NCBI GenBank assembly: GCA_036365145.1
Contig: JAEOAD010000034.1
Span: 21,442,001-21,506,000 of the forward strand
Direction of reading: 5' to 3'
Length of the DNA stretch: 64,000 nt
Source: Orientallactaga sibirica
Lineage: Eukaryota > Chordata > Mammalia > Rodentia > Dipodidae
Translations under genes and position numbers: made by a program
Shown: piece by piece, positions 30,640 to 41,194 of the stretch
How the letters are laid out: every line of letters begins with the position of its first letter
Numbering within the stretch: the stretch's first letter is position 1
Notes under the pieces: model-generated
Told to the model about the DNA's origin: nothing
Database searches by the model: none
The model's input: the letters and a program-made list of their open reading frames with translations, nothing else

Positions 30640-30790
30640 CCAGGCGTGGCAGTGCACACCTTTAATCTCAGCACTTGGGCGGCAGAGGTAGAAGGATTGC
30701 TGTGAGTTCAAGGCCAACCTGAGACTACATAATGAATTACAAGTCAGCCTGGGCTAGAGTGAAACCCTACCTCGAAAAAACAAAAATTAA
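30640..30790 (+). mobile_element. B1-like SINE
   Basis: GCCAGGCGTGGCAGTGCACACC ... GGCTAGAGTGAAACCCTACC, preceded by an (AT)n run at 30594-30632. Confidence 0.92.
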
Positions 30791-31330
30791 ATGAATAAAT
30801 AACTCTCTGATACACTGAACTTACTCCTCTTAGCAAGTTCAGAAATGCTGTGGGATAACAATATAATTTTATAAATTTTATAATGAATAAACTAAGCTCT
30901 TGTGAGTAAGTAACTTGTCCAAAGTCACAACCCTACTCATAGTCAGATGGGGACAGAACGTGTGAGTTTGGTCAGAGCTACAGACTAACATATCTGGCCA
31001 AATGCACTTTTCTATGGGATTCTTCTGGGCTGTGGAAGGAATAGATGACTTCATTCAGCAGGGATATACAACCTGGCTTCTCCAGGTCACACTAGATTGA
31101 GAAAAATTGTTTTGGGCCACACATTAAATCCAATGCATTTACCAAGTGCTGAGAACATAAAATAATACCAGGATTTTTCTTGCCAGAAATATCTCTGCCT
31201 TCAAGGACAAGGGTAGATTTGTGGTTCAAAATGTTTTCATTTGGTTCTGGTCTCTGGAACTTTTAAATCCTGTCAATGATTTCTTGTGAAGATTTATAAA
31301 GATTAGTGTCTTTATAAAAACACAATTCAA

Positions 31331-31476
31331 GCCAGGTATGGTGGTGCACATCTTTAATCCCAGCATGCGGGAGGCAGAGGTAGGGGGATCTCTGTGAGTT
31401 CAAGGCCACCCTGACTACCTAGTGAATTCCAGGTCAGCCTGGACTAGAGTGAGACTCTACCTCGAAAACCAAAAAC

Positions 31477-31511
<35 letters not shown>
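31331..31511 (+). mobile_element. B1-like SINE with long poly(A)
   Basis: GCCAGGTATGGTGGTGCACATC to CTACCTCG, then about 33 As (31478-31510). Flanked by CACAATTCA repeats. Confidence 0.93.
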
Positions 31512-31512
<1 letters not shown>

Positions 31513-31580
31513 ACAATTCACTCAGCCAACTAATGGAGGACAATAGTAGGGGCAGGAGGAAGACTAAAAATGATGGAGTC

Positions 31581-32157
31581 TATACATTTGTAGCTAGGAT
31601 CCATATAGGAGAGAGAACATGCAACGTTTGGCTCTCTGGGCCTGGGTTACCTCACTTAATATAATCCTTTCCAGATCCATCCATTTCCCTGCAAATTTCA
31701 TCATTTCATTTTTCTTTATCACTGAATAGAACTCCATTGTGTAAATGTACCACATCTTTATTATCCATTCATATGTGGACAGACATCTAGGCTGGTTCCA
31801 ATTCCTAGCTATTGTGAATAGAGCAGCAATAAACATTGTTGTGCAAGTATCTCTAAGGTAGTGAAAAGAGTCCTTGCAGAAGAGGGGGTGGAAAGAATGT
31901 GAGAGCCAAAGGAAGGATACGACTCCTTACAATGTAACTGTCCAGACAGAAATTGGCCTCGATATCCATGACCTTGCAGTGCATAGCAATACCATCACAA
32001 GACCCTCATAATTGGAGAAAAAGATGATGACATCAAAATAAAAGAGAGACTAATGGAGAGAGGGAGGGGATATGATGGAGAGTGGAGTTCTGAAGATGAA
32101 TGGGGGAGGGGAGGGAAATATCATGGTTTATTGTCTGTAAGTATAGAAGTTGTCAAA
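31581..32157. mobile_element. L1 fragment with 5' inversion (twin priming)
   Basis: 31581 to about 31865 is L1 ORF2 C-terminus on the minus strand (tail LSEVTQAQRAKRCMFS and beyond). From about 31870 to 32157 the L1 3' UTR runs on the plus strand to GTTGTCAAAAAA. The pair is bracketed by a perfect 15-base duplication AAAAATGATGGAGTC (31566-31580 and 32158-32172), so both halves entered in one event. Confidence 0.9.
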
Positions 32158-32189
32158 AAAAATGATGGAGTCAACAAATGGAATATGGG

Positions 32190-32335
32190 AAGCCAGGCGT
32201 GGTGGCTCACGACTTTAATCCAGCACTCAGGAGGCAGAGATAGGAGGATCTCCATGAGTTTGAGGACAACCTGAAACTACATAATGAATTCCAGGTCAGC
32301 CTGGGCTAGAGTAAGACCCTACCTCAAAACAAATA
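32190..32335 (+). mobile_element. B1-like SINE
   Basis: AGCCAGGCGTGGTGGCTCACG ... CCCTACCTC, AAAC-rich tail. Confidence 0.93.
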
Positions 32336-32336
32336 A

Positions 32337-32622
32337 AAAGAATGTAAAAGCCAAGGAAGGGTTAGACTCCTTACAACGTGCTCCTCCTGACACAAAATGG
32401 CCTGGATATCCATGACCTCACAGTGCCTGACACTGCCTACACAAGACCATCATAATAGGAAGAAAAGATGATGACATCAAAATAAAAGAAAGACTGATTG
32501 AGAGAAGGATGGGGTATAATGGAGAGTGGAGTTGCAAAGGGGAAAGTGGGGGGAGAGAATTACCATGGGTCATTGTCTATAATTATGGAAGTTGGCAATA
32601 AACATATTAATTTAAAAAATGG
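32337..32622 (+). mobile_element. L1 3' UTR fragment
   Basis: Same 3' UTR family as at 7.75-8.05 kb (GATGATGACATCAAAATAAAAG, GGCAATAAA end) but more diverged, 5' truncated. Confidence 0.85.
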
Positions 32623-32628
32623 AACAGG

Positions 32629-32795
32629 GCACTGCAGAGATGACTCAGCAGTTAAAGGTGCTTGCTTACAAAGCCTGCCAGCCTGGGTTCAATTCCTCAG
32701 CCATCCACAAAAGCTGGATGCAGGGTATTCATTTGCAGCAGCAAGAGACCCTCGCATGCATGTGTGTGCGCACACACACACACACACACACACAA

Positions 32796-32832
<37 letters not shown>
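32629..32832 (+). mobile_element. tRNA-derived B2-like SINE with (CA)n and (TAAA)n
   Basis: GCAGAGATGACTCAGCAGTTAAAGG head, (CA)n at 32769-32794 in place of the CT stretch, then (AATA)n to 32832. Confidence 0.85.
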
Positions 32833-32849
32833 AATTAATTCTTTTAAAT

Positions 32850-33000
32850 GCCAGGTGTGGTGGTGTATGCCTTTAAGCCCAGCACTCAGGAGGCAGAGGC
32901 AGGAGGATTGCTGAGAGTTTGAAGGCACCTGAGATTGCATAGTGAATTCCAGGTCAGCCTGGGTTAGAGTGAGACTTTACCTCAAAAAAAAAAAAAAAAC
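32850..33000 (+). mobile_element. B1-like SINE
   Basis: GCCAGGTGTGGTGGTGTATGCC ... GTTAGAGTGAGACTTTACC plus A tail. Confidence 0.92.
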
Positions 33001-33004
33001 AATA

Positions 33005-33190
33005 ACAATATTAATAATTTTTAAAAACGGAATAAGCCAAGTGTCCATAACTGATAGGGGGATAAATAAAGTGTGGCTTATCATTCAATAGGAAAGTATT
33101 CTGTCATAAAAAAGAATAAAGTAGCTACTACATAGATGAGCCTTGGTGACATTATACTAAGTGTAAGAAACCAGGCATGAAAGGCCATGT
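33005..33190 (+). mobile_element. Old L1 ORF2 3' fragment
   Basis: 'AGTGTCCATAACTGATAGGG' and 'AAAGAATAAAGTAGCTACTAC' follow L1 ORF2 C-terminal order. Its 3' UTR may resume at about 34300-34490 beyond nested inserts. Confidence 0.65.
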
Positions 33191-33765
33191 ATTGTACAGT
33201 TCCCTTTATGTGGCAAGTCCAAGCCCTGCATGGTGGCATGTGCTTGTACTTTTGCATGGAGGCTGAGGTGGAAGGATGAATCACTGGAGCCCACAAGTGT
33301 AAAAACAACTGAGATGGTAAATTTCTATTGTTAACTTGATCCGATTAGGAATCAAGCAAAAGACACGCCTCTTGGGCAGGTCTGGAGGGCCTTTGCAGAC
33401 AGGATTAACTGAGGGAGGCAGAGCTGCCCCAGAGTGAGCGGTCCTTCTGGTGGCAGCTTAGGTATGCATCAGGAGGTTCCAGGAAAAGGCAGTGCTTTTT
33501 GCCTGGCTGCCCTTGTTCCTTTCTGGTGAGTGCATCGCCCCTGTCACTGCCATCCTTTGTGGACATCAGAACCCAGCTTCATCTGCCTCCCAGCATGGAA
33601 GGAAGGAAGACCAGCAGCTCTCCAGGAATCCTCCAGCTCTTCAGCACCAGATCGGGACTGCGGAAGCATACAGACTCATGGACTATTCCTTCAGACTCTG
33701 CAGCCTGCAGACAGCCACTGTTGGACTATAAGCCAGTATAATAAATCCCTTTATAAAATGCATAT

Positions 33766-33955
33766 ATCAGAGTGGAGAGGTGGCTTAGTGGTTAAGGCGC
33801 TGGCCTGAAGCCTAAGGAACCAGGTTCCATTCCCCAGTACCCATGTAAGCCATATACATAAAGTGGCACATGCAGCTGGAGTTTGCAGTGGCTGGAGGCT
33901 CTGGGGTGCCCATTCTCATAATATCTCTCTCTCTCTCAAATAAATAAATTTTAAA
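33766..33955 (+). mobile_element. tRNA-derived B2-like SINE, nested
   Basis: AGTGGAGAGGTGGCTTAGTGG head and CTCTCAAATAAATAAATTTT tail. Confidence 0.9.
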
Positions 33956-33962
33956 AATCTTT

Positions 33963-34107
33963 AAGCCAGGTGTGGTGGGGCACGCTTTTAATCCCAGTAC
34001 TCAGGAGGCAAAGGTAGGAGGATCACCATGAGTTCAAGGCCACGATGAGACTACATAGTGAATTCCAGGTCAGCCTGGGCTACAGTGAGACCCTACCTTG
34101 AAAAAAA

Positions 34108-34148
<41 letters not shown>
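33963..34148 (+). mobile_element. B1-like SINE with (CA)n tail, nested
   Basis: AGCCAGGTGTGGTGGGGCACGC to CCCTACCTTG; an A-run then a 38-base (CA)n at 34110-34147. Confidence 0.92.
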
Positions 34149-34149
<1 letters not shown>

Positions 34150-34299
34150 CTTTAAAAATGCATGTATCTTTTGTTCTGTCCCTCCAGAGAACCCCAATAG
34201 AAGAACCTAGGCAACATTGCAAAACCATGCCTCAAAACATACATATACATCTGTGTGCTTATTAAGTAAGTCTATAGCAATAGAAAATAGGTTAAGCAG

Positions 34300-34490
34300 G
34301 GCTGAGGAGAAAACAGCATGGGGAATGACTGCTCACTGGTATAGAATTTCTTTTTAGGGTGATAGAAATGTTCCAGAATTAGCTAATGGTGGTGATGTCA
34401 CATCCTCATGAATGTACAAAAAAGCACTGGGTTGTACACTGTAAAAAAATGGACAGTATGGTTTGTTGGTTATATATCAATAATTTTTAT
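34300..34490 (+). mobile_element. Old mammalian L1 3' UTR fragment
   Basis: 'GGTGGTGATGTCACATCCTC' and 'GCACTGGGTTGTACACTGTA' follow the layout of old L1 3' UTRs. Confidence 0.6.
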
Positions 34491-34499
34491 TTGTTATTT

Positions 34500-34637
34500 T
34501 TCTTTGTTTTGGTTTTGTTCAAGGTAGGGTCTCAATCTAGCCCAGGCTGACTCAGGTTACACTTTAACTCACAGCAATCCTCCTACCTCTGCCTCCAAAC
34601 TGCTAGGATTAAAGGTGTGTATCACCACGCCTGGTAC
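34500..34637 (-). mobile_element. B1-like SINE (antisense)
   Basis: CAAGGTAGGGTCTCAATCTAGCCC ... GTGTATCACCACGCCTGGT. Confidence 0.9.
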
Positions 34638-34639
34638 AA

Positions 34640-35195
34640 TAATATTTTTTGATTGAAAGAGAGAGGGAGGGATGGTGACATTGGATGTAAAATCCTTGCA
34701 GAGTCTTATCTGTCATACATGCCAACAAACTGAAGTTGTGGCTCTAGGCCTGGGGGGAGGGGATTGATTGATTCACAAATCTGGTCCTAAACTTAACAAA
34801 AATCCTTCACAAGGATTCTTCTAATAACCCAGTTCCTCGGATCATCTAAATATCTGCAAATTCCAGAATTCTTTTGCTAGAAGCATTCCAAGAGTTTCTG
34901 TGTAAGGGAAGAAAGACTAGGCAGTCCCTCCTCTGAAATTCCAGACTGCTTTGCATTTTCTCATGATCTGCCTGGTGTTTGCCATCAGACCCTGAGTGCC
35001 TTGAGGAGGTGGTCCACAGGCCTCAGGGGAAGGCTGGCAAAGCAACTGACCTGCAGAGGAAACCTTGAACTAATGAGCTAACAGGCTAGAGCAACCATTC
35101 ACAAAGTCATCTCAAGGGCACAGAGTGGTTCCCAGGTCTTACTCACCTAACCAAGGAAAATATTAGTACATGTAAGCAAAGGATGTGCACACTCA
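34640..35195. other. Intergenic, unassigned
   Basis: Nothing recognised as a gene or a clear repeat. Confidence 0.35.
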
Positions 35196-35202
35196 AGTGG
35201 TG

Positions 35203-35602
35203 GTGCAGTTTGAATGTGAATTGTCCCCTGTAGGCTCATGTGTTAGTAGAACAGTTGGTCTCCAGCTGCTGGTTTGGAAGGTTATAAAACCATTGGAAGA
35301 AGGAGCCTTGTGGTTTGACAACTCAGCCCAAGGAAGTGTGGTCTGGTTTGAGGAAGCAGGTCACTCAGGGTTATACCTCTGAAGGGTATCTTGTCCTGGC
35401 ACCTTCCAGTCTTTTTCTCTGCTTCCTGGCAACCATGAAGTGAGCTACTTTGCTATGCCCTTCCACCATCGATGACCCAGAAACAATAATGCCAGCTGAG
35501 TATGGACTGAAAGCCCTGAAACTGTGAGGCAAAATAAGCATTTCCCTCTCTTAAGTTGCTTTTCTCAGATATTTGTCACTTCAATGAAATAACTGGCACA
35601 GA
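35203..35602 (+). mobile_element. MaLR-type LTR
   Basis: GTGCAGTTTGAATGTGAATTGTCCCC, CTCATGTGTT, 'ACTGTGAGGCAAAATAAGC' and 'TCACTTCAATGAAATAACTGG' follow the order of rodent MaLR LTRs. Confidence 0.65.
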
Positions 35603-35789
35603 GAGAGAGAATATTCACCCCCCCCCCAATGAGCCCTCTCAGCTACCTGGGCATGTCACTGTGATGGCATTTATTGGCTGTTTCAGCTTCATCACAACTA
35701 AATGTACAGCATTAGCATGGATAACATTAGTTCCTATGCTATCCCCAGAGCTAATAAACATGCTTAGAAAGTAATCAAGGAAATTAGCC

Positions 35790-35925
35790 TAGCCGGGCAT
35801 GGTGGCACACGCCTTTAATCTCAGCACTTGGGAGGCAGAGGTAAGAGGATTGCCATGCATTCAAGGCCACCCTGAGAATACAGAGTGAATTCAGGTCAGC
35901 CTGGGATAGAGTGAGACCCTACCTC

Positions 35926-35930
<5 letters not shown>
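35790..35930 (+). mobile_element. B1-like SINE
   Basis: AGCCGGGCATGGTGGCACACGCC ... GAGTGAGACCCTACCTC. Confidence 0.93.
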
Positions 35931-35989
<59 letters not shown>

Positions 35990-36180
35990 AGGAAGGAAGG
36001 AAGGAAGGAAGGAAGGAAGGAAGGAAGGAAGGAAGGAAGGAAGGAAGGAAGGGGAGAAGAAGGAGGGAGGGAAGGAAGGAAAAATGAAAGAAAGAAAGGA
36101 AGAAAGAAAGAAAGAAGGGAGGAAGGAAGGAAGAAAGAAAGAGAGAGAGAAAAAAAGAGAGAAAGAAAGGGAGAAATCAA
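35930..36180. repeat. (AAAG)n/(GGAA)n purine tract, about 250 bases
   Basis: Pure purine tetranucleotide repeats expanded from the B1 A-tail. The Ser-Phe-Leu open frames on the other strand are artefacts of this. Confidence 0.95.
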
Positions 36181-36394
36181 GGACACTAAGACTTACAAAT
36201 GCTTCCTGGAAATTAACTGCAAACAAGTCTGAGCAAAGTCATGATCAAAGAGATATAATAACCCTTTCCATCCACCACGTGGGATGTGTCAGCCTTCAGT
36301 CACAGGGTATTATGTGAGCAAAGCAGACCCATTCCCCATCCTCCTGGAGTGTGGAGTTAATAAAGGACACACCAAACAGAAATGCCCACCCGTG

Positions 36395-36745
36395 AGGCTT
36401 GAGGAGCTATCGTAGCGGTTAAGACCACTTGCCACCTACACATGAGGGCTTAGAAGAGCCTGAGTTGGCCTGAATTTGAACCCCCCAGAACCCATGTAAA
36501 AAGCTGGGCATGGCCAAGCATTTATGGAACTATAGGCCATGGTGGGGAAGGGGTTGGAGACTAGAGGATCACTGGGGCTCACTGACTGAAACTGGCAGCT
36601 CCAGGATGAGGGAGCGACTTCTGTCTCAAGGAAATGTGTGGATGACTAATAGAGAAGGTCACCTGACATTCTCGGGCCTTTGCATGCATTTGCACATTTG
36701 TACACGCACGTGCATATACCACACATAATACACCAAACCACAGAC
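36395..36745 (+). mobile_element. B4/RSINE1-like SINE
   Basis: GAGGAGCTATCGTAGCGGTTAAG, AAAGCTGGGCATGGCC, GATCACTGGGGCTCACTGACTG, then the CA-rich end. Confidence 0.6.
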
Positions 36746-37030
36746 TTCATCCACACGAAAGAAAGAAGTACCCCCCAGTAAACTGTTTACGCATTCTACA
36801 GTTGGGCTGTCTCGTGTGGGATCCACTAGCCACATGGCTAGACGTTATGAAAATGTTCTCTAAGTATAAATACACTGCAGATTTCATAGCAAAAATAAAA
36901 CATTCTGTAATCTTTATTGAGTTCTGGTGGATTTAACATTAATTTAGGTAGACTGGATTTGGTAAGAGGACTAGTAAACATTAGTTTCACCACTTCATAA
37001 TCAATAGATTGGCTACTATCAAAAAAAGGC

Positions 37031-37265
37031 AGGGTTGGAGAGATGGCTTAGTGGTTAAGGCACTTGCTTGCAAAGCCAAAGGTCTCAGATTCGATTCCCC
37101 AGTACCCATGTAAGGCAGATGTACAAGGGGCACATGTGTCTGGAGTTTGTTTATAATGGCTAGAGGTCCTGGCATGCCCATTCTCTCTCTTTGTCTCTCT
37201 TCTTTCATTCTCTCTGCCCCCCCCCACCGCTTGCACATAAATAAAACTAAATTAAAATTTAAAAA
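37031..37265 (+). mobile_element. tRNA-derived B2-like SINE, nested
   Basis: GGTTGGAGAGATGGCTTAGTGG head, AGCAGATGTACAAGG, A-rich tail. Confidence 0.92.
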
Positions 37266-37276
37266 GAAACAGAAAG

Positions 37277-37465
37277 CCGGGAGTGGTGGCACACGCCTTT
37301 AATCCTAGCACTCGGAAGGCAGAGGTAGGAGGATCACCATGAGTTCGAGGCCACCCTGAGACTACATAGTGAATTCCAGGTCAGCCTGAAATAGAGTGAG
37401 ACCCTACCTCAAAAAAAAAAAAATACAAAAAAAGAAAAGAAAAGAAAAGAAAAGAAAAAAAAAAA
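37277..37465 (+). mobile_element. B1-like SINE, nested
   Basis: GCCGGGAGTGGTGGCACACGCC ... CCCTACCTC, then (AAAAG)n. Confidence 0.93.
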
Positions 37466-37565
37466 GAGACAGCAAATGTTAACAAAAACATGGAGAAATT
37501 AGAAAACTTGAGCATTGCTGGTAGGAATATAGGTAGTACAATTACTATAAATATGGTAAGGCCAT

Positions 37566-37816
37566 ACTTATTTATTATTTATTTATTTATTTAACAGAAA
37601 GAGAGAGAAAGAATGGGTATGCCAGGGCCTCCAGCCACTGTAAACAAACTCCTGACACATGAGCTACCTTGTGCATCTGGCTAACGTGGGTCCTAGGGAC
37701 TCGAACTTGGATCCTTTGACTTTGCAGGCAAACACCTTAACCAATAAGCCATCCCTCCAGCCCTTTAAAAAAAAATTTTTATTTATTTATTTATTTGACA
37801 CAGAGAGAGAATGGGT
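37566..37816 (-). mobile_element. tRNA-derived SINE (antisense) followed by a second truncated antisense copy
   Basis: 37566-37763 is a full antisense copy ((TTTA)n front to ATCCCTCCAGCCC). 37770-37816 repeats only the tail part ((ATTT)n, GACACAGAGAGAGAATGGGTA). Confidence 0.85.
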
Positions 37817-37959
37817 AGTAAGGCCATATTTTAAAAACTTAAAATAGATGTACTTCATGACCCACCAGCATTACTTCTGGGTATATACTGAAAGAATTGA
37901 AAACAGTGTCTCAAACAAATATCTGTGCGTGTGTGTTCATTGGAGTGTAGTAGTGGCCA

Positions 37960-38265
37960 CTCCTCTGTGAGTTGTTCCACGCAGTTCGTTTGTGTCCTTT
38001 TCCTTTACTCTCCCTATGCATTCTGTTAATCTTGCCAAGTCATTTAATATTTTACAACAATTTCACTTGGTTTCCCAACATCAGTCTGCCATTGATGGAA
38101 ACCCGACCAAAACAAATCCCTAACAGTTTGAAAAACACTAAAACAGACAACAATAAAAATCAAGAGATGTTTCTAATAAAAAATAAACACATATGTGAAA
38201 AATGTTTAAGACACCTCAGTCACCAGGTAAGGTGGTTCCAATGTAAAATGTTTCCAATAGACTAA
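37960..38265. other. Intergenic, unassigned
   Basis: No supported gene or repeat. Confidence 0.35.
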
Positions 38266-38269
38266 TGTG

Positions 38270-38492
38270 GGGCTGGAGAGATGGCTTAGCGGTTAAGGCA
38301 TTTGCCTGCCAAGCCAAAGGACCTCTGTTCAATTCCCCAGGACCCACATTAGCCAGATGCACAGGTGGTGCATGCGTTTGGAGTTCCTTTGCAGTGGCTG
38401 AAGGCCCTGGTGTGCCCATTCTCTTCTCTCTCTCTCTCTCTCTCCCCCTCTTTCTCTCTCAAATAAATAAAGAAATAAAAATTAAAACATTT
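38270..38492 (+). mobile_element. tRNA-derived B2-like SINE
   Basis: GGGGCTGGAGAGATGGCTTAGC head. TAGACTAATGTG occurs on both sides, a likely duplication (38257-38269 and 38495-38506). Confidence 0.93.
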
Positions 38493-38514
38493 TAGTAGAC
38501 TAATGTGCTTAATC

Positions 38515-38825
38515 ACCTGGTCCCTAACTGTTTGAGAAAATCGTAGAGCCTTTAGAAGGTGGAGCCTTGCTGGAGGGGACAGGCCCTGAGGTGTTATAGC
38601 TGAGGTGGCAACTGATCTCTTTCTCTGTGTCTCTCTCCTTTCTCTTTGTTTCCTGTGCTACATTGTGACAATGACTTCCTGCTCTTGCCATGCTTCCCCT
38701 GCCATGATGGACTCCACCCTCTGGAACTGTAAGAAGAATTAAACCATTTTCTTTACATAAGTTACTTCTGGTTGGGTATTTCTGTCCCAGCAATGAGAAA
38801 GTAATTGGTATACCAGGAAGATAGA
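38515..38825 (+). mobile_element. MaLR-type LTR, partial
   Basis: 'CCTTTAGAAGGTGGAGCCTTG', 'GAACTGTAAGAAGAATTAAACC' and 'CAGCAATGAGAAAGTAATTGG' follow MaLR LTR order. Confidence 0.6.
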
Positions 38826-38889
38826 AGAATAAATGAAAAAAATTAATTTTAAAAAGATGTGAGGATTTCTTTCTTTCTTCTAGTTCTTT

Positions 38890-39072
38890 TTGTGTTTTTT
38901 TTTTTTTGCTTTTGTTGTTGTTGTTGTTGTTGTTTGTTTTGTTTTGTGAGGAAGCCCAGGCTGACCTGGAATTCAGTATGGAGTCTCAGGGTGGCCTTGA
39001 ACTCTCAGCGATCCTCTTACCTCTGCCTCCTGAGTGCTGGGATTAAAGGCGTGCGCCACCACGCCCGGCTAG
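38890..39072 (-). mobile_element. B1-like SINE (antisense)
   Basis: (GTT)n front, GGAATTCAGTATGGAGTCTC, GGCGTGCGCCACCACGCCCGGC end, CpGs intact. GATGTGAGGATTTCT repeats flank it (38857 and 39072 areas). Confidence 0.94.
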
Positions 39073-39332
39073 ATGTGAGGATTTCTAGCTGTCAATTAAA
39101 CTATGAGAACATATGACCTGTCAGTCACCAGAGAAATGGATATTTAAACTGCAAGCAGACAGAAAGCAGACAAGCAAGCATTAAGAAGCCTCACAGTTCT
39201 TGTTATTGGGGACACTGACTAGTATGAGTGTGGTAGAGCCCCCCAAAGAGCTCTTAAGGTCACCTTCCACTAAAGAAAACACAAAGATCCAATAAAATGG
39301 TTAGGATGTTAACTAGTTGTGATTTTTTTTTA

Positions 39333-39755
39333 TATTAATTGTCAACTTGAAAGAACATAGAATCACCTGAGGGCTCTGTAGATTAGGTTAGCCTCTGTGG
39401 ATGTTTTCTGGGGATTGTTTTAATTAGGTTAATTAAGGTAGGAAGACCCACATCAACTATGAACAGCACCATTCCAGGGACTGGGGTCCTAGACTATATA
39501 AAAGGGAGAGATCTGGGGGTTGGAGAGATAGCTTAGTGGTTAAGGCACTTGCCTGCAAAGCCAAAGGATCCAGGTTCTATTCTCCAGGACCCACATTAGC
39601 CAGATGCACAAGATGGCGCATGCACCTGGAGTTTGTTTACAGTGGCTAGAAGTCCTGGCATGCCTATTCTCTCTATATATCTCCCTCTATCTTGCTCTCA
39701 TAAATAAATAATTAATTTTAAAAGGAGAGATCTGGCTGAGCAGCAGATCAATCTA
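39333..39755 (+). mobile_element. ERVL (MLT2-like) LTR fragment with nested tRNA-SINE
   Basis: TTAATTGTCAACTTGAAAGAAC, GGGACTGGGGTCCTAGACTAT, then a SINE at 39516-39722 flanked by GGGAGAGATCTG / AGGAGAGATCTG, then continued LTR-like sequence. Confidence 0.6.
39516..39722 (+). mobile_element. tRNA-derived B2-like SINE, nested
   Basis: GGTTGGAGAGATAGCTTAGTGG to CTCATAAATAAATAATTAATT. Confidence 0.92.
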
Positions 39756-39894
39756 GCTGAAAAATGGTGAGCACCAGGAGAAGTGAGACCTTTTGCTTCA
39801 GAAGAGTGAAAGAGGGGGACACAAAACATCCTCCTCTGGTCCTATGGCCTCTACATGCGTTCACACAGTACTATACCATGTATGTGTGCATGCG

Positions 39895-39946
39895 TACACA
39901 CACACACACACACACTCACACACATGCACACACACACACACACAAA
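39895..39946. repeat. (CA)n microsatellite
   Basis: CA repeat with short interruptions, directly before a SINE. Confidence 0.9.
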
Positions 39947-39948
39947 GA

Positions 39949-40255
39949 GGGCTGGGGAAATGGCTTAGTGGTTAAGGCGCTTGCCTGTAAAGCCTAGGGA
40001 CCTAGACTCTCCAGGTCTCACATAAGTCAGATGCACAAGGTGACACCAGTGCACAAGACTGCATATGCGCACAAGATAGCACATACACCTGAAGTTCGAT
40101 TGCGGTGGCTGGAGGCCCTGGCATTGCCCATTCTCTTTCTTTTGCTTGCTCATTCTCTCATTTAAAAAAATACAAGAGAAAGAAAGAAGGAAGGAAGGAA
40201 GGAAGGGAGGGAGGGAGGGAGGGAGGGAGGGAGAGAGGGAGGAAGGAAGGGAAGA
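39949..40255 (+). mobile_element. tRNA-derived SINE with internal duplication and GGAA/GGGA tail
   Basis: GGGCTGGGGAAATGGCTTAGTGG head; the segment around 'AGATGCACAAGGTGACACC' is repeated as 'TGCGCACAAGATAGCACATAC'. The tail grows into (GGAA)n/(GGGA)n at 40185-40255. Confidence 0.85.
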
Positions 40256-41020
40256 AACCCTGAAGGATTTTGTTTTCCAAGCTTTCCTTATGCATTTGTG
40301 TTCCTGGAAATATTTTACCTAAAAGAGTCAAGACTGCGTTCTCTCCTTTGTTTATCTGTGATAGGGCCAACAGAGATATCCAATTTTCTGTCCTTTGTCT
40401 CATGAACTATTAACTAACATTAGAATTATTTGTCTTTCTAAAGTTCCACTGAGTGCTATTTCCTTTGATTGCAAAACAGTCTCACTGTGTACTACCCCAA
40501 CAAGGCCTCACCCACACCTCCCTGTGACCATCTAGGGCAAAACCACCTGGCTACAGTCCTTTGGTTATGAAGATAGCTCCTTCTGTTGCAATAACCTGAA
40601 TAGAGTCATCCCCTTAATTATCCCTCACATTTTCTCTTGGAAAAAACCTTTCAGATAAATGAATTTGTAGATGAGAACATCTTGGTTTGGTAAATATAAT
40701 CTTGACAATGTGCTTGTTCACATGGGTGATTTCAATCCAATGGAATACATCATTAGTTGAGTATATTTGATGTGCCAAGTGCTTTGTTAGGCAATAAATT
40801 ATGGGTGAAGGAACCCACCAGAAGCAATAAAATATTGGCTTCTAAGTAAATTGTCATCAGTACAAAATTCATTGACCATTTATAGCCCAGTGAAAAGATA
40901 TTTCTGTGGATCATGTTATTATCATGGGAATATGCTGGAAGAACAATGTGTTACTATGGAAGGATTATGCAGTCGCCCAAATGTTTGCATTCTCCCCAAA
41001 TTCATATGTTAAAACTTAGT
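40256..41020. other. Intergenic, largely unique AT-rich sequence
   Basis: No gene seen. The end (TTCATATGTTAAAACTTAG) recalls an old MaLR/DNA repeat and is cut by the B1 and L1 that follow. Confidence 0.35.
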
Positions 41021-41023
41021 CAT

Positions 41024-41190
41024 GCGGGGCATGGTGGCACATGCCTTTAATCCCAGCACTTGGGAGGCAGAGGTAGGAGGATTGCTGTGAGTTCAAGGCC
41101 ACCCTGAGACTACATAGTGAATTCCAGGTCAGTCTGGGCTAGAGCGATACTAAAAAAAATAAATAAATAAAAATAAAAATAAAAAAATTA
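41024..41190 (+). mobile_element. B1-like SINE
   Basis: GCGGGGCATGGTGGCACATGCC to AGTCTGGGCTAGAGCG, A-rich tail. AAACTTAGTC / AAATTAGTC flank it. Confidence 0.92.
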
Positions 41191-41194
41191 GTCC

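Larger units (their letters stand above)
33315..34205 (+). mobile_element. ERVL (MLT2/MT2-like) LTR interrupted by two SINEs
   Basis: Starts near TTGTTAACTTGATCCGATTAGG, contains CAGGATTAACTGAGGGAGGC and resumes after the nested SINEs with TTGTTCTGTCCCTCCAGAGAACCCC, the usual end of this LTR group. A tRNA-SINE (33766-33955) and a B1 (33963-34148) interrupt it. Confidence 0.65.
36985..37955 (+). mobile_element. Old L1 ORF2 fragment with nested SINEs
   Basis: Pieces at 36985-37030, 37470-37565 and 37817-37955 read as one continuous L1 ORF2 C-terminal region. The last two join at GTAAGGCCATA, which is duplicated around the antisense SINEs. Confidence 0.7.

Noticed and set aside
34110..34147. 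CRISPR-like direct repeats
   Set aside because: All tandem or regularly spaced repeats are microsatellites or SINE tails in a vertebrate genome.
35896..36226. Ser/Leu/Phe-rich and Arg/Glu-rich open frames over tetranucleotide repeats (also at 2.2, 5.5, 18.3, 19.8, 25.7 kb)
   Set aside because: Pure translation of simple repeats.
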